Assembly: GCF_024399315.1 (NCBI RefSeq)
Contig: NZ_CP075170.1
Coordinates: 1,612,001 to 1,676,000 of the forward strand
Source: Chryseobacterium sp. MA9
GTDB lineage: Bacteria > Bacteroidota > Bacteroidia > Flavobacteriales > Weeksellaceae
Length of the DNA stretch: 64,000 bases
Direction: 5' to 3'
Shown here piece by piece: positions 1 through 9,154 of the stretch. Both the position numbers and the translations under genes were made by a program. Within the stretch, counting starts at the first letter, position 1, and every line of letters starts with the position of its first letter. Under the pieces are notes generated by a model that was not told where the DNA came from, did not search any database, and saw only the letters and a list, made by a program, of their open reading frames with translations.

Positions 1-689
1 TTATCTTTCCAATCGAATTCTGTGGTGATTACATTGAGCTTTCCTGATTTCCCTGCCAGATACAGTGCGTCATTAAAACCAATTCCATTCGGCATATTTT
101 GAATAAGCAAATACCCCGCAAAAGCCATTGTTCCCAGAATAATGAGAAACTGTAGTTTTTGGGTGTGAGCGATCGCTTTTGCTCCGCCAATATAGGTGTA
201 AATCAACAAAATACCACCTGTTAAAACATTGGTTAAATAGATATTCCAGTTTAAAACGCTTGATAAGATGATACTGGGAGCATAAATGCTGATTCCTGTT
301 GATAAACCTCTGGAAAAAAGAAAAAGCAGTGAAGTGAGCACCCTTGTTTTTTTATCAAAACGGTTTTCTAAATATTCATAAGCAGTATAAACATTTAAGC
401 GCTGAAAAATCGGGATAAAAGTGATACAGATAACAATCATTGCCAAAGGCAAACCAAAGTAATACTGAACGAAACGCATACCGTCTGTATAAGCCTGACC
501 CGGTGCTGACAAAAATGTAATGGCACTTGCCTGTGTAGCCATTATACCTATAAGCACAATGTACCAAGGCATTTTATTATCTGCTTTCAGATATGATTCG
601 TTGCTTTTTTGGCCACGGCCGATAAATACACCGTAAACAACCACCGCAAAAAGGGTCAAAATGAGAACTGTCCAATCTATATTACTCAT
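1..689 (-). CDS. Sodium:solute symporter family protein, 3' part cut by window edge
   Basis: The reading frame opens with ATG at 689 and stays open to base 1, giving about 229 residues with no stop, so the C-terminal half lies outside the window. The translation is strongly hydrophobic. It begins MSNIDWTVLILTLFAVVVYG, then has a GRGQKSNESYLKA stretch and the ITFLSAPGQAY region, which are typical of the N-terminal helices of the SSF (sodium:solute symporter) family in the inner membrane. The substrate cannot be read; sialic acid or other sugars are common for Bacteroidetes homologues. It overlaps the upstream 34-aa ORF by ATGA, so translation is probably coupled, and it is the third gene of an operon led by the PIG-L deacetylase. 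Confidence 0.85.
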   Translation of the reverse strand, partial: MSNIDWTVLILTLFAVVVYGVFIGRGQKSNESYLKADNKMPWYIVLIGIMATQASAITFLSAPGQAYTDGMRFVQYYFGLPLAMIVICITFIPIFQRLNVYTAYEYLENRFDKKTRVLTSLLFLFSRGLSTGISIYAPSIILSSVLNWNIYLTNVLTGGILLIYTYIGGAKAIAHTQKLQFLIILGTMAFAGYLLIQNMPNGIGFNDALYLAGKSGKLNVITTEFDWKD

Positions 690-790
690 GCCCAGAATTT
701 AGTAAACAAATAATAAAATACGATCTGCAATACTAATGCAGCTACTAATAATATATACAAGGTATTCCAATTTTTAAATTGCTTGTTCAT
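686..790 (-). CDS. 34-aa single-span membrane peptide between deacetylase and symporter
   Basis: A short frame starts at ATG 790-788 and stops at 688-686. Its start overlaps the stop of the PIG-L gene by one base (TGATG), and its stop overlaps the start of the symporter (ATGA). The product begins MNKQFKNWNTLYILLVAALV and continues as one hydrophobic helix ending in FTKFWA. Such tight coupling on both sides argues for a real gene rather than chance. Small membrane subunits next to SSF symporters are known in other systems; a role as accessory subunit or assembly factor for this symporter is inference. Confidence 0.65.
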   Translation of the reverse strand: MNKQFKNWNTLYILLVAALVLQIVFYYLFTKFWA

Positions 791-3294
791 CAGTTTTTCT
801 GTGCAGATAAAAAGTTAAAAAATAAACGTGCCGCACCAACATTTCCCGCAGGCAGCTGTCTGAAAAATGCCAACGGTGTATAAATAAAATTCCCCTTTCC
901 GTATTTGGCGTATAAAGTTGATCCCTGTAGCGGCTCTTCATCTGTGTCGTGCATTTCAAATAGCGGTTCATACGCTGCATCCCATTGAGCAGGGAAATAG
1001 GCGCCACGCTCCTGTACCCAGCCTTTAAAATCATCAGCAGTAATTTTATTCGGGAAGTTCAGTAATTTATGATTTGGATTTAAAAACGTAACCGCTGCAT
1101 TTTCTTCGGTAACACGCTTATTGGCAATACTGAAATTGTACATTCCCAATTTGTCAACGGTTGTATCCTGATTGGTGTTATACTGCATCACCAAATTACC
1201 TCCGGCTTTTGCATAAGACCATAAAAAAGGCATCCAGCGACCCAGTTTTTTCTCTGTGTTATTGGCACGAACACCAAGTACGATGGCATCATATTGCGAT
1301 AACTTGTTTTGACTACCGTTTCCAGCAGATTCATTTATGTTGCCATAAAAATCTTCGTCTTTCAAAACATCTACCTGAATACCTGCAATGCGTAGGAACT
1401 CAGGAATGAAATCGCCCGCTCCTTCTATATAGCCCACTTTTTTAACCTTCGCCTGAATATCGCCTTTCATTACGGTTGCAGTTGCAGGCGAAAAATATTG
1501 TAAGGAGGGTAAATGCGGGTACTGAATTAATACTTGTTTTTTATTATAAGTGACTCCATCTGCCACAAAATTGGCATCCAATTGCAAACGAGCCGAATGT
1601 ATTGAGGCAAACTTAGTTTTTGGAATAACGTAATCGATGGTAGTATCTTTTCCATTGAGTGAACTTAAATCAGCGCCGCCTAATCGTTCTCCGTTATACA
1701 TCAGGTTGAGAATACCTTTATTATACTGTCTGTTAGAATTAACTTTAAAATTTAAACTCAAATGTAAATCTTCATTTTCTTTGACCCAATAAAGGGGTTG
1801 CGTAAATTTAAGTTCCAATGCGGGAACAATGCGCAAGGCTTCCACCACATCACCGCGCACCGGGTCTAATTTTTTGAAGGATAAAGGAAGTTTAACCTGA
1901 AAATTTTCAGAACCGATTTTTAAACTAAGCAAAACATTCAGTGGTGATTCTGTCTCAGGCAAACCGATTAAAGTATCATTCGGAACAGAGAAAGTTGCTG
2001 CGTTCGTGGGAGATTTTGCCAACCAGTAAGGTTCTGTGAGTGCTGCATCTGCAGGAATCTGAATATCATGCTGAATGGTAATTAAAGAATCTTTTGATAG
2101 TTTTCTGTTGAAGCTTTCTGATTGAGTTAACCATTTTACATTTTCTAAAACGACAGGATTTTCAGCTCTTGAAATCAGATTTAACCTGAAATTGTAATGA
2201 TCTCCAGCAACAGCTTCAGCTTGATTGGTAACGACCTCGCCCATAAACCCCGCACAGCTTAAAATGATATTGTCAAGAGATTTAATTTTATCCCTTTTTA
2301 GGTCTGCATCCTGAAGAGCTACAACCTTTTTTCGCAAAGCAAGCAAAGCAGGTAAACTACGGTCTGGATTATTGAAATTGAAAGCGGAAATAATTTCATC
2401 TAACGAATGGTCAATATCAGCGTTTCCTTTTGAAGTCCAGGTTTTACCTACTCCGTCAAAAAGTGTTGTTTTTGCAGGTTCGCCAATAACATGGGCAAAA
2501 TATTCAGTTCTGATGCCGGCTACAGACTGTGTTCCCGCACCCTGGCTTTTATGTAAACTTCTGCTTAATCCTGCCAATTCACCGTAGCCCATTCCCAATT
2601 GTGCATCATATTGCCCAACGGTAACTTTCAGTTGATTTTCAGCTGTCGTATTGACCCCACCAAAGCGGAAGGTATTCCACAATACGCGTTTTGGCTGCCA
2701 TGCATTAACATGTTTTAGTTGATCTGGGAAAGCAGTTTTATCGCCTGCCAGCTTAAAAGCTTTTTCCGCAACCACAGCCGAAGCCGCATGTTGTCCGTGG
2801 CCTGCAGCAGCAGTAGGAGGAAAACGGCAAATGATAACATCCGGACGGAATTTACGGATTACCCAAACTACATCTGCTATAATACTATTTTCATCCCATT
2901 GTTTAAAGGTGTCAGTAGTATTTTTAGAGAATCCGAAATCAATCGCACGGGTAAAAAACTGTTGGGCGCCGTCTAACTTTCGTGCCTCTAAAAGTTCATG
3001 TGTTCTGATTAACCCCAATGCAGCACCTTGCTCTGTACCTAATAAATTCTGACCACCATCACCTCTGGTTAAAGACAAATAGCCTGTTTCTACATTTTGG
3101 TCGTTGATTAACCAGGAGAGTAATCCTGTATTTTCATCATCGGGATGAGCTGCAAGGTATAAAACTTTAGGCAGCTGTTTAAGTGTTTTGAGTTCACGGT
3201 AAATTTCAGATGATTTGGAGGGCCGAACCTGCTGGGCCGAACAAAAAACCGTATAAAATCCAAGGATAAATACAGTGCTTACTTTTTTAAACAT
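790..3294 (-). CDS. PIG-L (LmbE-like) family deacetylase, exported
   Basis: The 834-aa product opens with a signal peptide (MFKKVSTVFILGFYTVFCSA) and has the PIG-L zinc motif AAHPDDEN at about residues 48-55, with H50, D52 and D53 as expected metal and catalytic residues. A second ligand region, GHGQHAASAV, lies near residue 168. The catalytic domain fills about the first 300 residues. The rest holds beta-rich segments and, near residue 650, a Rossmann/GATase-like stretch (YDAIVLGVRAN), an arrangement usual for the long Bacteroidetes PIG-L proteins. The family removes acetyl groups from N-acetylglucosamine-type sugars. Coupling to a symporter suggests that a deacetylated or released sugar is imported; this is inferred. 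Confidence 0.88.
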   Translation of the reverse strand: MFKKVSTVFILGFYTVFCSAQQVRPSKSSEIYRELKTLKQLPKVLYLAAHPDDENTGLLSWLINDQNVETGYLSLTRGDGGQNLLGTEQGAALGLIRTHELLEARKLDGAQQFFTRAIDFGFSKNTTDTFKQWDENSIIADVVWVIRKFRPDVIICRFPPTAAAGHGQHAASAVVAEKAFKLAGDKTAFPDQLKHVNAWQPKRVLWNTFRFGGVNTTAENQLKVTVGQYDAQLGMGYGELAGLSRSLHKSQGAGTQSVAGIRTEYFAHVIGEPAKTTLFDGVGKTWTSKGNADIDHSLDEIISAFNFNNPDRSLPALLALRKKVVALQDADLKRDKIKSLDNIILSCAGFMGEVVTNQAEAVAGDHYNFRLNLISRAENPVVLENVKWLTQSESFNRKLSKDSLITIQHDIQIPADAALTEPYWLAKSPTNAATFSVPNDTLIGLPETESPLNVLLSLKIGSENFQVKLPLSFKKLDPVRGDVVEALRIVPALELKFTQPLYWVKENEDLHLSLNFKVNSNRQYNKGILNLMYNGERLGGADLSSLNGKDTTIDYVIPKTKFASIHSARLQLDANFVADGVTYNKKQVLIQYPHLPSLQYFSPATATVMKGDIQAKVKKVGYIEGAGDFIPEFLRIAGIQVDVLKDEDFYGNINESAGNGSQNKLSQYDAIVLGVRANNTEKKLGRWMPFLWSYAKAGGNLVMQYNTNQDTTVDKLGMYNFSIANKRVTEENAAVTFLNPNHKLLNFPNKITADDFKGWVQERGAYFPAQWDAAYEPLFEMHDTDEEPLQGSTLYAKYGKGNFIYTPLAFFRQLPAGNVGAARLFFNFLSAQKN

Positions 3295-3439
3295 TTAATT
3301 TTACTTTGCAGGGCAAATATAAGTAAATCATCTTTCTTTCAATCTTAAAAGAATTAGACTGTGAATTTCACAAAATTAAATAAACATTGCTACTCATTAC
3401 CTATGCATAAATCAGAGTTTCAAGGAAAATAAAAATCAT

Positions 3440-4111
3440 TTATGTTTTTCTAATTGTATTCCGCGTAAGGTAGATATAATTAAACATGCAAAATGTTGCT
3501 GCCGCCCCAAAAGTATGCCATAAAAAGTGTGTTCCGAAACTAAACCATTCCCATTTATCAACAATGCGGAAAGTGAGCGCGAGAGCAAACGATAATAAAG
3601 CAAAGCCTACCCATTTGCCTGCTTTCCATTGGGTATAGATTAAATAACTTAATACCGAAAAAAGTACAAATGAGGCCATGATTGCATAATTTACGTTGAT
3701 AAAGAGAGAAGTGTTATCTACCAAAATCCAATTTCTCAAAGCAAACATAAATATCAGATATACAAGAACCATTAAAGCAGCATAGTACCACCTGATGCTC
3801 TGAGCTACAAAATAAAATCCGGCAGACAAACAGAGCAACATAATGGGCATCCAATCCATCATGATAAATACCGGCCATTGTCTGAATGAATGGTAAACAG
3901 TTCCCCCTATGGCACCAATATATAATAACACCAAGCAGTATGTTAAAAAAGGATATTTTTTGAAATTACCCTTCAGTTTAAGGGTCCAGAAAATGGCTAT
4001 GGCTAAAAATAATATAGCAGTTACTGCATTTAATGGCTCGGGGAAAAACTGAGCCATATCTGTTTCTTTATATAACATGCCTCCATCCGGAGGTAGTGGG
4101 TTTATTGGCAT
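3440..4111 (-). CDS. Ceramidase-like (CREST superfamily) membrane protein
   Basis: The 223-aa product has about seven hydrophobic segments. Motifs at conserved places of alkaline ceramidases and related CREST hydrolases are visible: a Glu-Pro-Leu-Asn turn near residue 26, VYHSFRQWP followed by a membrane Asp (MMDWMP) in the middle, and FLWHTFGA near the C-terminus, which would provide His and Asp/Ser zinc-site residues. Alkaline ceramidases cleave ceramide to sphingosine and fatty acid. Flavobacteria make sphingolipids, which fits, but the actual substrate is not readable from sequence. It stands alone, with short non-coding flanks. Confidence 0.6.
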   Translation of the reverse strand: MPINPLPPDGGMLYKETDMAQFFPEPLNAVTAILFLAIAIFWTLKLKGNFKKYPFLTYCLVLLYIGAIGGTVYHSFRQWPVFIMMDWMPIMLLCLSAGFYFVAQSIRWYYAALMVLVYLIFMFALRNWILVDNTSLFINVNYAIMASFVLFSVLSYLIYTQWKAGKWVGFALLSFALALTFRIVDKWEWFSFGTHFLWHTFGAAATFCMFNYIYLTRNTIRKT

Positions 4112-4260
4112 TGTCTTTTTTTATATTATATTTATATACTTGTTCTAAATATAGAAAAATTATGTGTTAAATAGATTGACAAAACGTTATATAATGGACG
4201 CTCAAAAAACAGGCACGAAAATTTCGTATTAGACTTTTGGATTACAATATAAACTGAAAT

Positions 4261-4773
4261 ATGAGAATTGCAATAATCGGTGCTCACAAAGTCGGTAAAA
4301 CCACATTGGCAGAAGAACTTCAGGAGAACCTTCCCGGATACACACTTGAAATAGAACCCTATTACCAGATGGAGTCTTCAGGGTATGAATTTTCAGAAGA
4401 ACCTCATCCTGACGATTTTCTTGAACAATTTAATTATGCAGCCAAACTGGTCTTCAAAAGCGGAGATGATGTCATATTTGATAGATGTGTCATTGATATC
4501 TTAGCTTATCTTCATGTTCTTGATTCAGGTCGAAATATCCAGTTTCTCTTTGAAAAAATTCAAACCATCATCGATGAAATTGATGTTTTTGTTTTTGTCC
4601 CTATTGAAGAACCCGATCTGATATCCAAACATCAAATAGAGCTGCCAAAACTCAGGCATAAGGTTAATGAGTTACTTTATGACTGGATTGAGGATCTTGG
4701 AATAAAGGTCATTAAAGTAAGCGGAACTTCATCGAACCGAAAAGATCAGGTGTTGACCGGAATTTTATCCTAG
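4261..4773 (+). CDS. Small P-loop ATPase/kinase-like protein
   Basis: The 170-aa protein begins with a strand and a Walker A loop, GAHKVGKTTL, at residues 7-16. It continues with a region like nucleoside or NadR-type kinases: DRCVIDILAYLHVL near residue 75 and FVFVPIEEPD near residue 117, where these enzymes have the Walker B or LID area. Length and layout fit a stand-alone AAA_28/thymidylate-kinase-like ATPase. No partner gene is adjacent, as the next gene is convergent. The ATG at 4261 is directly downstream of an AT-rich region. The function is not known. Confidence 0.6.
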   Translation: MRIAIIGAHKVGKTTLAEELQENLPGYTLEIEPYYQMESSGYEFSEEPHPDDFLEQFNYAAKLVFKSGDDVIFDRCVIDILAYLHVLDSGRNIQFLFEKIQTIIDEIDVFVFVPIEEPDLISKHQIELPKLRHKVNELLYDWIEDLGIKVIKVSGTSSNRKDQVLTGILS

Positions 4774-4847
4774 AATCCGAGGTGGGTAACTTCTGTAAGG
4801 CTTTAAAAAGGTTACAGGTTTGAATTCTGGCATTATGCTCAACTTTC

Positions 4848-5393
4848 TTATCCTGAATGGGTCTCAGCCATCTCCTTTTCTCTCCTTCTTTGAAGAATAA
4901 GGTGTGCAGCATCCAGCATTTTAACCGTATAGATGTAGGGCATAACGATATTCCTTTCCGGTAGATTTTCATAGACGCCCATGGAGAAATAGACGATTCC
5001 GGACATAAAATAATCATATTCTTTGATGCTGTATTCCCTGAATGCCTTTTTGAAAACCAGCAGAGGATTCCGGTATTCTTTCTCCGAAAGCAGGCCAAGA
5101 ACCCACGGGGAAATCTTCTCCAGCCGGGTATCGACAGTCCATTTCTTTTCCTTCAGCATGATGAGATACCCTGCCCGGATCAACGACCTCATCGACTGAT
5201 GAAACTGGAAGATGACCGCCGGATCTTCATTGATCCAACTATTCCTCTTTACCGCATAATTCATAATGTTGCTGAGCCTTTCTTTGGAAACATCCAGCTC
5301 ATTAAACTGAAAGAAAGTTTCCATAAGCTGCAACCCGGAGTGTTTTTTATCTGCCCGAAACCGGGTATCGAATTTTGTTCTGCTCTTTTTCAT
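4848..5393 (-). CDS. Conserved hypothetical protein
   Basis: I chose the ATG at 5393 (MKKSRTKFDTRFRAD) rather than an upstream ATG at 5435, because the extra 14 residues (MFAIFYYIYK...) look like translated AT-rich leader. The product is about 181 aa, soluble, and rich in Lys, Arg and aromatic residues, with helices throughout and a Lys/Arg/Glu-rich end (RRREKEMAETHSG). I do not recognise a domain. It is convergent with the ATPase at 4261 and divergent from the small regulator at 5486. Confidence 0.55.
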   Translation of the reverse strand: MKKSRTKFDTRFRADKKHSGLQLMETFFQFNELDVSKERLSNIMNYAVKRNSWINEDPAVIFQFHQSMRSLIRAGYLIMLKEKKWTVDTRLEKISPWVLGLLSEKEYRNPLLVFKKAFREYSIKEYDYFMSGIVYFSMGVYENLPERNIVMPYIYTVKMLDAAHLILQRRREKEMAETHSG

Positions 5394-5485
5394 TGTTTGT
5401 ATTTTTTTATAAATGTAATAAAAAATTGCAAACATTCGGATTTGAGTCCGAGGTTTTTATAAGAATATGTAATTTATTTGTTTCT

Positions 5486-5707
5486 ATGACAGAAGCAAAT
5501 AGAAAAATTGTTGAATTTATAAGGGATGAATGGGTTATTCCTCTGAACAATAATAGCAAATTTGCAGTAGATCATAATATAGATGAAAAGACAGTTCGAA
5601 GAATACGAGACGATGAAACCTATCAAATTGCTCTTCTTACAATAATGCGAATTTGCCATGCTAGAAATTTGACTCTTTCCAGCTTTTTCAAGATGATTGG
5701 AATATAG
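5486..5707 (+). CDS. Small XRE-like helix-turn-helix protein
   Basis: An upstream ATG at 5375 exists, but the segment before 5486 is low-complexity and overlaps the start of the minus-strand gene, so I take MTEANRKIVEFIRDEW as the start (73 aa). The stretch SKFAVDHNIDEKTVRRIRDD fits a Cro/CI-type helix-turn-helix (residues about 24-43), followed by helices ending in LTLSSFFKMIGI, a pattern common in short Bacteroidetes XRE proteins. It precedes the TrlF-like gene by 290 bp on the same strand and may regulate the defence genes, but no operator is evident. Confidence 0.5.
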   Translation: MTEANRKIVEFIRDEWVIPLNNNSKFAVDHNIDEKTVRRIRDDETYQIALLTIMRICHARNLTLSSFFKMIGI

Positions 5708-5998
5708 ATTACGAAAACAATATAATTAATAAATCCTGACGAAAGTTGGGATTTATTATTTCGAAATTCTGAAAAACACTCTAAAAATTCCGTAAAAACA
5801 CTTAGTTTTTATAAATAGTAATCTTATATATTTATTCTTTAATATCTTATAAAATTAAACCTTAATTGCTCAAAAGCTATTGAAATATATCAATACGGTT
5901 TTCCGTAAGTACAATCAAAGAAATATTTTTAAATTTAAACATTATAAATTGAAAGAACTTATTGACATATTTAATTAAAGCACCATAAAAACTAAACT

Positions 5999-8977
5999 AT
6001 GATAAAAAGAGGCTCAGAATGGAGAAAATGGAATTTTCATGTACATACTAAAGGTACTAATAAAAACGATCAATTTACTTCCGTAACTTTAGATGATTTC
6101 TTTTACACATTTTTTAAAAAAGCATATGACAATAACGTTCAAGCAATTGGCATAACAGATTATTTCTCTATTGACCGCTATAAGGATGCTTTGGAATATG
6201 TCTCTCAAATACAAACAAAAACTGATTCTACAACGGGAGCACAGTTGTTTACAGATGAAGAAATTAACTTTATTAAGAATATATTTATTTTTCCTAATGT
6301 AGAACTTAGAATGTTGCCTGCAACAGATAGAGCTCGTCTAATAAATATACATTGTATTTTCAATCCCGACTACGTTGCACATCTTGAAAACGACTTCTTT
6401 GGCCATCTTACGAACCAAGAAGGAAAAAAAATGAATAAACATGGTTTAACTGATTATGGCCAAGAACTAGATGCGAATTTAGAAACAGACGCTCTTAGAT
6501 ATAAAAAAGGAGTTGATAATTTTGTAATCGATTTAACATCCTTAAAAAAGCTTATTAATGCAAATAAAAAATTTAATGAAAACTGTATTTTAGTAGTTAG
6601 CAACTCAAATCAAGATGGAGCTTCTGGAGTTCAACAACATTATGATTTGTTCGAAAATGAAGAAGGTTCATTGGATGGCTTAAGAACTTCTATTTATAAA
6701 ATTTCACATTGTATTTTTTCAACCAATCCAAGAGATATTAAATATTTTCTAGGAAAAAGATTAGAGGGAGCCACAGATTATAACGAAGGAATGTATAAAA
6801 AAGAAGTGGAAGAAGTAATAAACCAAAGAGGCTCTTTAAAACCTTGCCTTGTTGGTTGTGATTCCCATTCAGAAGCAACTCTTTTCAATAGATTTACGTG
6901 GATTAAAGCAGATCTAACATTTGAAGGATTACGTCAAATTTGCTTCGAGCCTGAGCAAAGAGTTAAAATACAAACTTCTAAACCTGATTTTAAAGAAGAT
7001 AAAGTGATTATTGATAAGGTGAAATTTATTTCTCCTAATAAAAAATTTTTAGATAAAGAGATTTACCTAAATTCTAACCTAAATGTAATTATTGGTGGTA
7101 AGTCTTCAGGAAAATCAATTCTATTGTATTCAATTGCAAAGACGCTTCTTCCTGATCAGGAAATACTATTGACAGATATTGCAGAAGAGAAATATGATTT
7201 AAAATCAATAGATAGCGAATTTAATTTTGAAATTACCTCAAAATCAGGCATTTCACAATCTATGCTTAGAGATTCAGAAGAAAATTCCATTATCCCCGAT
7301 ATAAAATATATTCCTCAAAACTATTTAGTTAAACTAGCCGAACCAGAGATTAATAAGAAAGGACGGCCCCTTAATAAACTTGTAAGAGAATTGATTAACG
7401 AAAATGTTGATTCTAGGTCAAAATACGATACTTTTATCAAAAATGTTAAGAATTTTGATAAAGATAGAGAAGATCTAATTAATCAGTACTTTGATTTGAA
7501 TGATGAAATTCACAAAATAGAAGCAAATTTAAAAACAAAGTCGAATAAAGAGGTTTTGGAAACAAATATCAAAACAAATACTGATAAAGTTGAAGAATTA
7601 AATAAAGAGGCTGGATTATCCGATGAGGAATTAGTAAAATATAAAGAAATTCAAGAAAAAAAAGCTGATAACACACAAAAAAAAGAAGAATTCAAAGAAG
7701 ACTTTAAACATACTAATGAATCTTTAAAAGAACTTGGACAACAGGTTGATAACTTAAACACTTCGAAAGATACATTTATTAATGGTATTAAAGATGAGGG
7801 TATAAAAGAATATTATCGTCAAAAATTAGATATGATTTCAACCCTTAAGCAAGAGATAGATTTTATGGTTGAAGAAATTAAGTTAGTATCAGATGAGGAA
7901 GGGAAGAAATCCTTCACTAAAGATAATAAATTTAAAGAGCTTGTATCTATTATTGAAAGTACATCTAAGATTATTAACGAAGAATTAAGACCTTTTCAGA
8001 AAAATGAACAAATTCAACAGCAGGTTAAAGTACTAAACGATTCTATATCTTCTGATAAAAAAACATTGACAGAAATCGACCAACTCAATAAGGAAAAGAT
8101 AGAAAAGAATGAAGCATTAGCAAAATGCAAAGAAGACATATTTAAAATGTATGATAGTACTTATAAAGAGTATCAGCAAATTATTACTGATCTAAAAGGA
8201 AGAACAACAGATCTTGAAAAAGATGGATTAAAAATAGAAGGTATTTCTCAGTTTAATTTTGTGAAATTGTATAAAAAGATTTTCGAAATTAGTGATGGGA
8301 GAAAAGCTCATTACAATAACTATCCTGAGATATTCAATGAACAAAAAAAGGCAACCTCAGATTTTAAATATGCAGTAATCAAAGCAGAGCTGGAAAAAGT
8401 TTTCGATGAGATTTGTAATGGTAATTATGCGATTCTTCCTAAAGTGAATAAAAAAGAAGGAATTAAAATGCTATTGGATGATTATTTCTTTGATTACTGG
8501 AAAATAACATATAAAAATGATAAACTTGGAGAAATGTCAACTGGTAAAGCAAGTTTTGTCATTTTAATGTTGATTATCGGACTAAGTATATCGAAATCGC
8601 CTATTTTAATAGATCAACCAGAAGACAATTTAGATAACAGATCGATCACCCGTGATTTAGTGTTTTATTTAAAGAATAAAAAACTGGAACGTCAAATTAT
8701 TGTAGTAACCCACAATGCTAATATTGTAGTAAACTCAGATGCAGAAAACATCATTGTAGCCAATCAAAAAGGTCAAAATGATGTTGAATCTTCTAGTGAG
8801 TTTTTATTTGACTATATAAATGGAGCAATTGAAAATAACTCACCAATAAATAAAGAAGAAAAAGACCTTTTAAAATCAATGGGAATCAGAGAACATATTG
8901 CTGATATTGTAGAAGGAGGTAAAGATGCTTTTCTCCTTAGAGAAAAAAGATACCGTTTTGAAAAATTATTATCATAA
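5999..8977 (+). CDS. PHP domain-SMC-like ATPase fusion (TrlF-family type), probable defence protein
   Basis: The 992-aa protein has an N-terminal PHP phosphoesterase domain (about 1-330): HVH at 14-16, ITDY at 52-55, VEL at 101-103, H118 and a CDSHS segment near 287. A Walker A (GGKSSGKS) follows near 365, then a long Lys/Glu-rich coiled coil from about 460 to 770. The second half of the ATPase head comes last, with a signature-like MSTGKAS near 845, Walker B LIDQPEDNLDN near 872 and an H-loop VVTHNAN near 900. This is a split SMC/Rad50-like head with hairpin coil fused to PHP. From memory such proteins are named TrlF-family AAA-like ATPases and occur in defence islands. The signature differs from LSGGQ, and PHP motif II has Tyr where His is usual. 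Confidence 0.78.
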   Translation: MIKRGSEWRKWNFHVHTKGTNKNDQFTSVTLDDFFYTFFKKAYDNNVQAIGITDYFSIDRYKDALEYVSQIQTKTDSTTGAQLFTDEEINFIKNIFIFPNVELRMLPATDRARLINIHCIFNPDYVAHLENDFFGHLTNQEGKKMNKHGLTDYGQELDANLETDALRYKKGVDNFVIDLTSLKKLINANKKFNENCILVVSNSNQDGASGVQQHYDLFENEEGSLDGLRTSIYKISHCIFSTNPRDIKYFLGKRLEGATDYNEGMYKKEVEEVINQRGSLKPCLVGCDSHSEATLFNRFTWIKADLTFEGLRQICFEPEQRVKIQTSKPDFKEDKVIIDKVKFISPNKKFLDKEIYLNSNLNVIIGGKSSGKSILLYSIAKTLLPDQEILLTDIAEEKYDLKSIDSEFNFEITSKSGISQSMLRDSEENSIIPDIKYIPQNYLVKLAEPEINKKGRPLNKLVRELINENVDSRSKYDTFIKNVKNFDKDREDLINQYFDLNDEIHKIEANLKTKSNKEVLETNIKTNTDKVEELNKEAGLSDEELVKYKEIQEKKADNTQKKEEFKEDFKHTNESLKELGQQVDNLNTSKDTFINGIKDEGIKEYYRQKLDMISTLKQEIDFMVEEIKLVSDEEGKKSFTKDNKFKELVSIIESTSKIINEELRPFQKNEQIQQQVKVLNDSISSDKKTLTEIDQLNKEKIEKNEALAKCKEDIFKMYDSTYKEYQQIITDLKGRTTDLEKDGLKIEGISQFNFVKLYKKIFEISDGRKAHYNNYPEIFNEQKKATSDFKYAVIKAELEKVFDEICNGNYAILPKVNKKEGIKMLLDDYFFDYWKITYKNDKLGEMSTGKASFVILMLIIGLSISKSPILIDQPEDNLDNRSITRDLVFYLKNKKLERQIIVVTHNANIVVNSDAENIIVANQKGQNDVESSSEFLFDYINGAIENNSPINKEEKDLLKSMGIREHIADIVEGGKDAFLLREKRYRFEKLLS

Positions 8978-8998
8978 TTTATTACTGTTCTCTCACTT

Positions 8999-9020
8999 TC
9001 CAAAGTCTCCCGGCTTCGGA
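8999..9020. repeat. REP-like hairpin, copy 1
   Basis: TCCAAAGT-CTCCCG-GCTTCGGA can fold into an 8-bp stem with wobble pairs. It matches the hairpin at 9978-9999 in stem, loop (CTCCCR) and position just after a coding region, with base changes on both arms. It may act as a weak terminator after the TrlF-like gene, or be a REP element. Confidence 0.6.
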
Positions 9021-9054
9021 GCATGTATTATAAAATATTCTTAATTGCATACCT

Positions 9055-9072
9055 CAAAGTCAAGAGACTTTG
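9055..9072. repeat. Short inverted repeat CAAAGTC-AAGA-GACTTTG
   Basis: A perfect 7-bp stem with a 4-base loop lies between the TrlF-like gene and abiGi. It shares the CAAAGTC core with the REP-like hairpins on either side, so it may be a degenerate third member. Confidence 0.45.
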
Positions 9073-9154
9073 CGCAGCGGGGATACACATATGTATTAAA
9101 TTATATATTAGAAGTGATTTATAACCGTATTATCAAAAAAAAAAAATTTAACTA

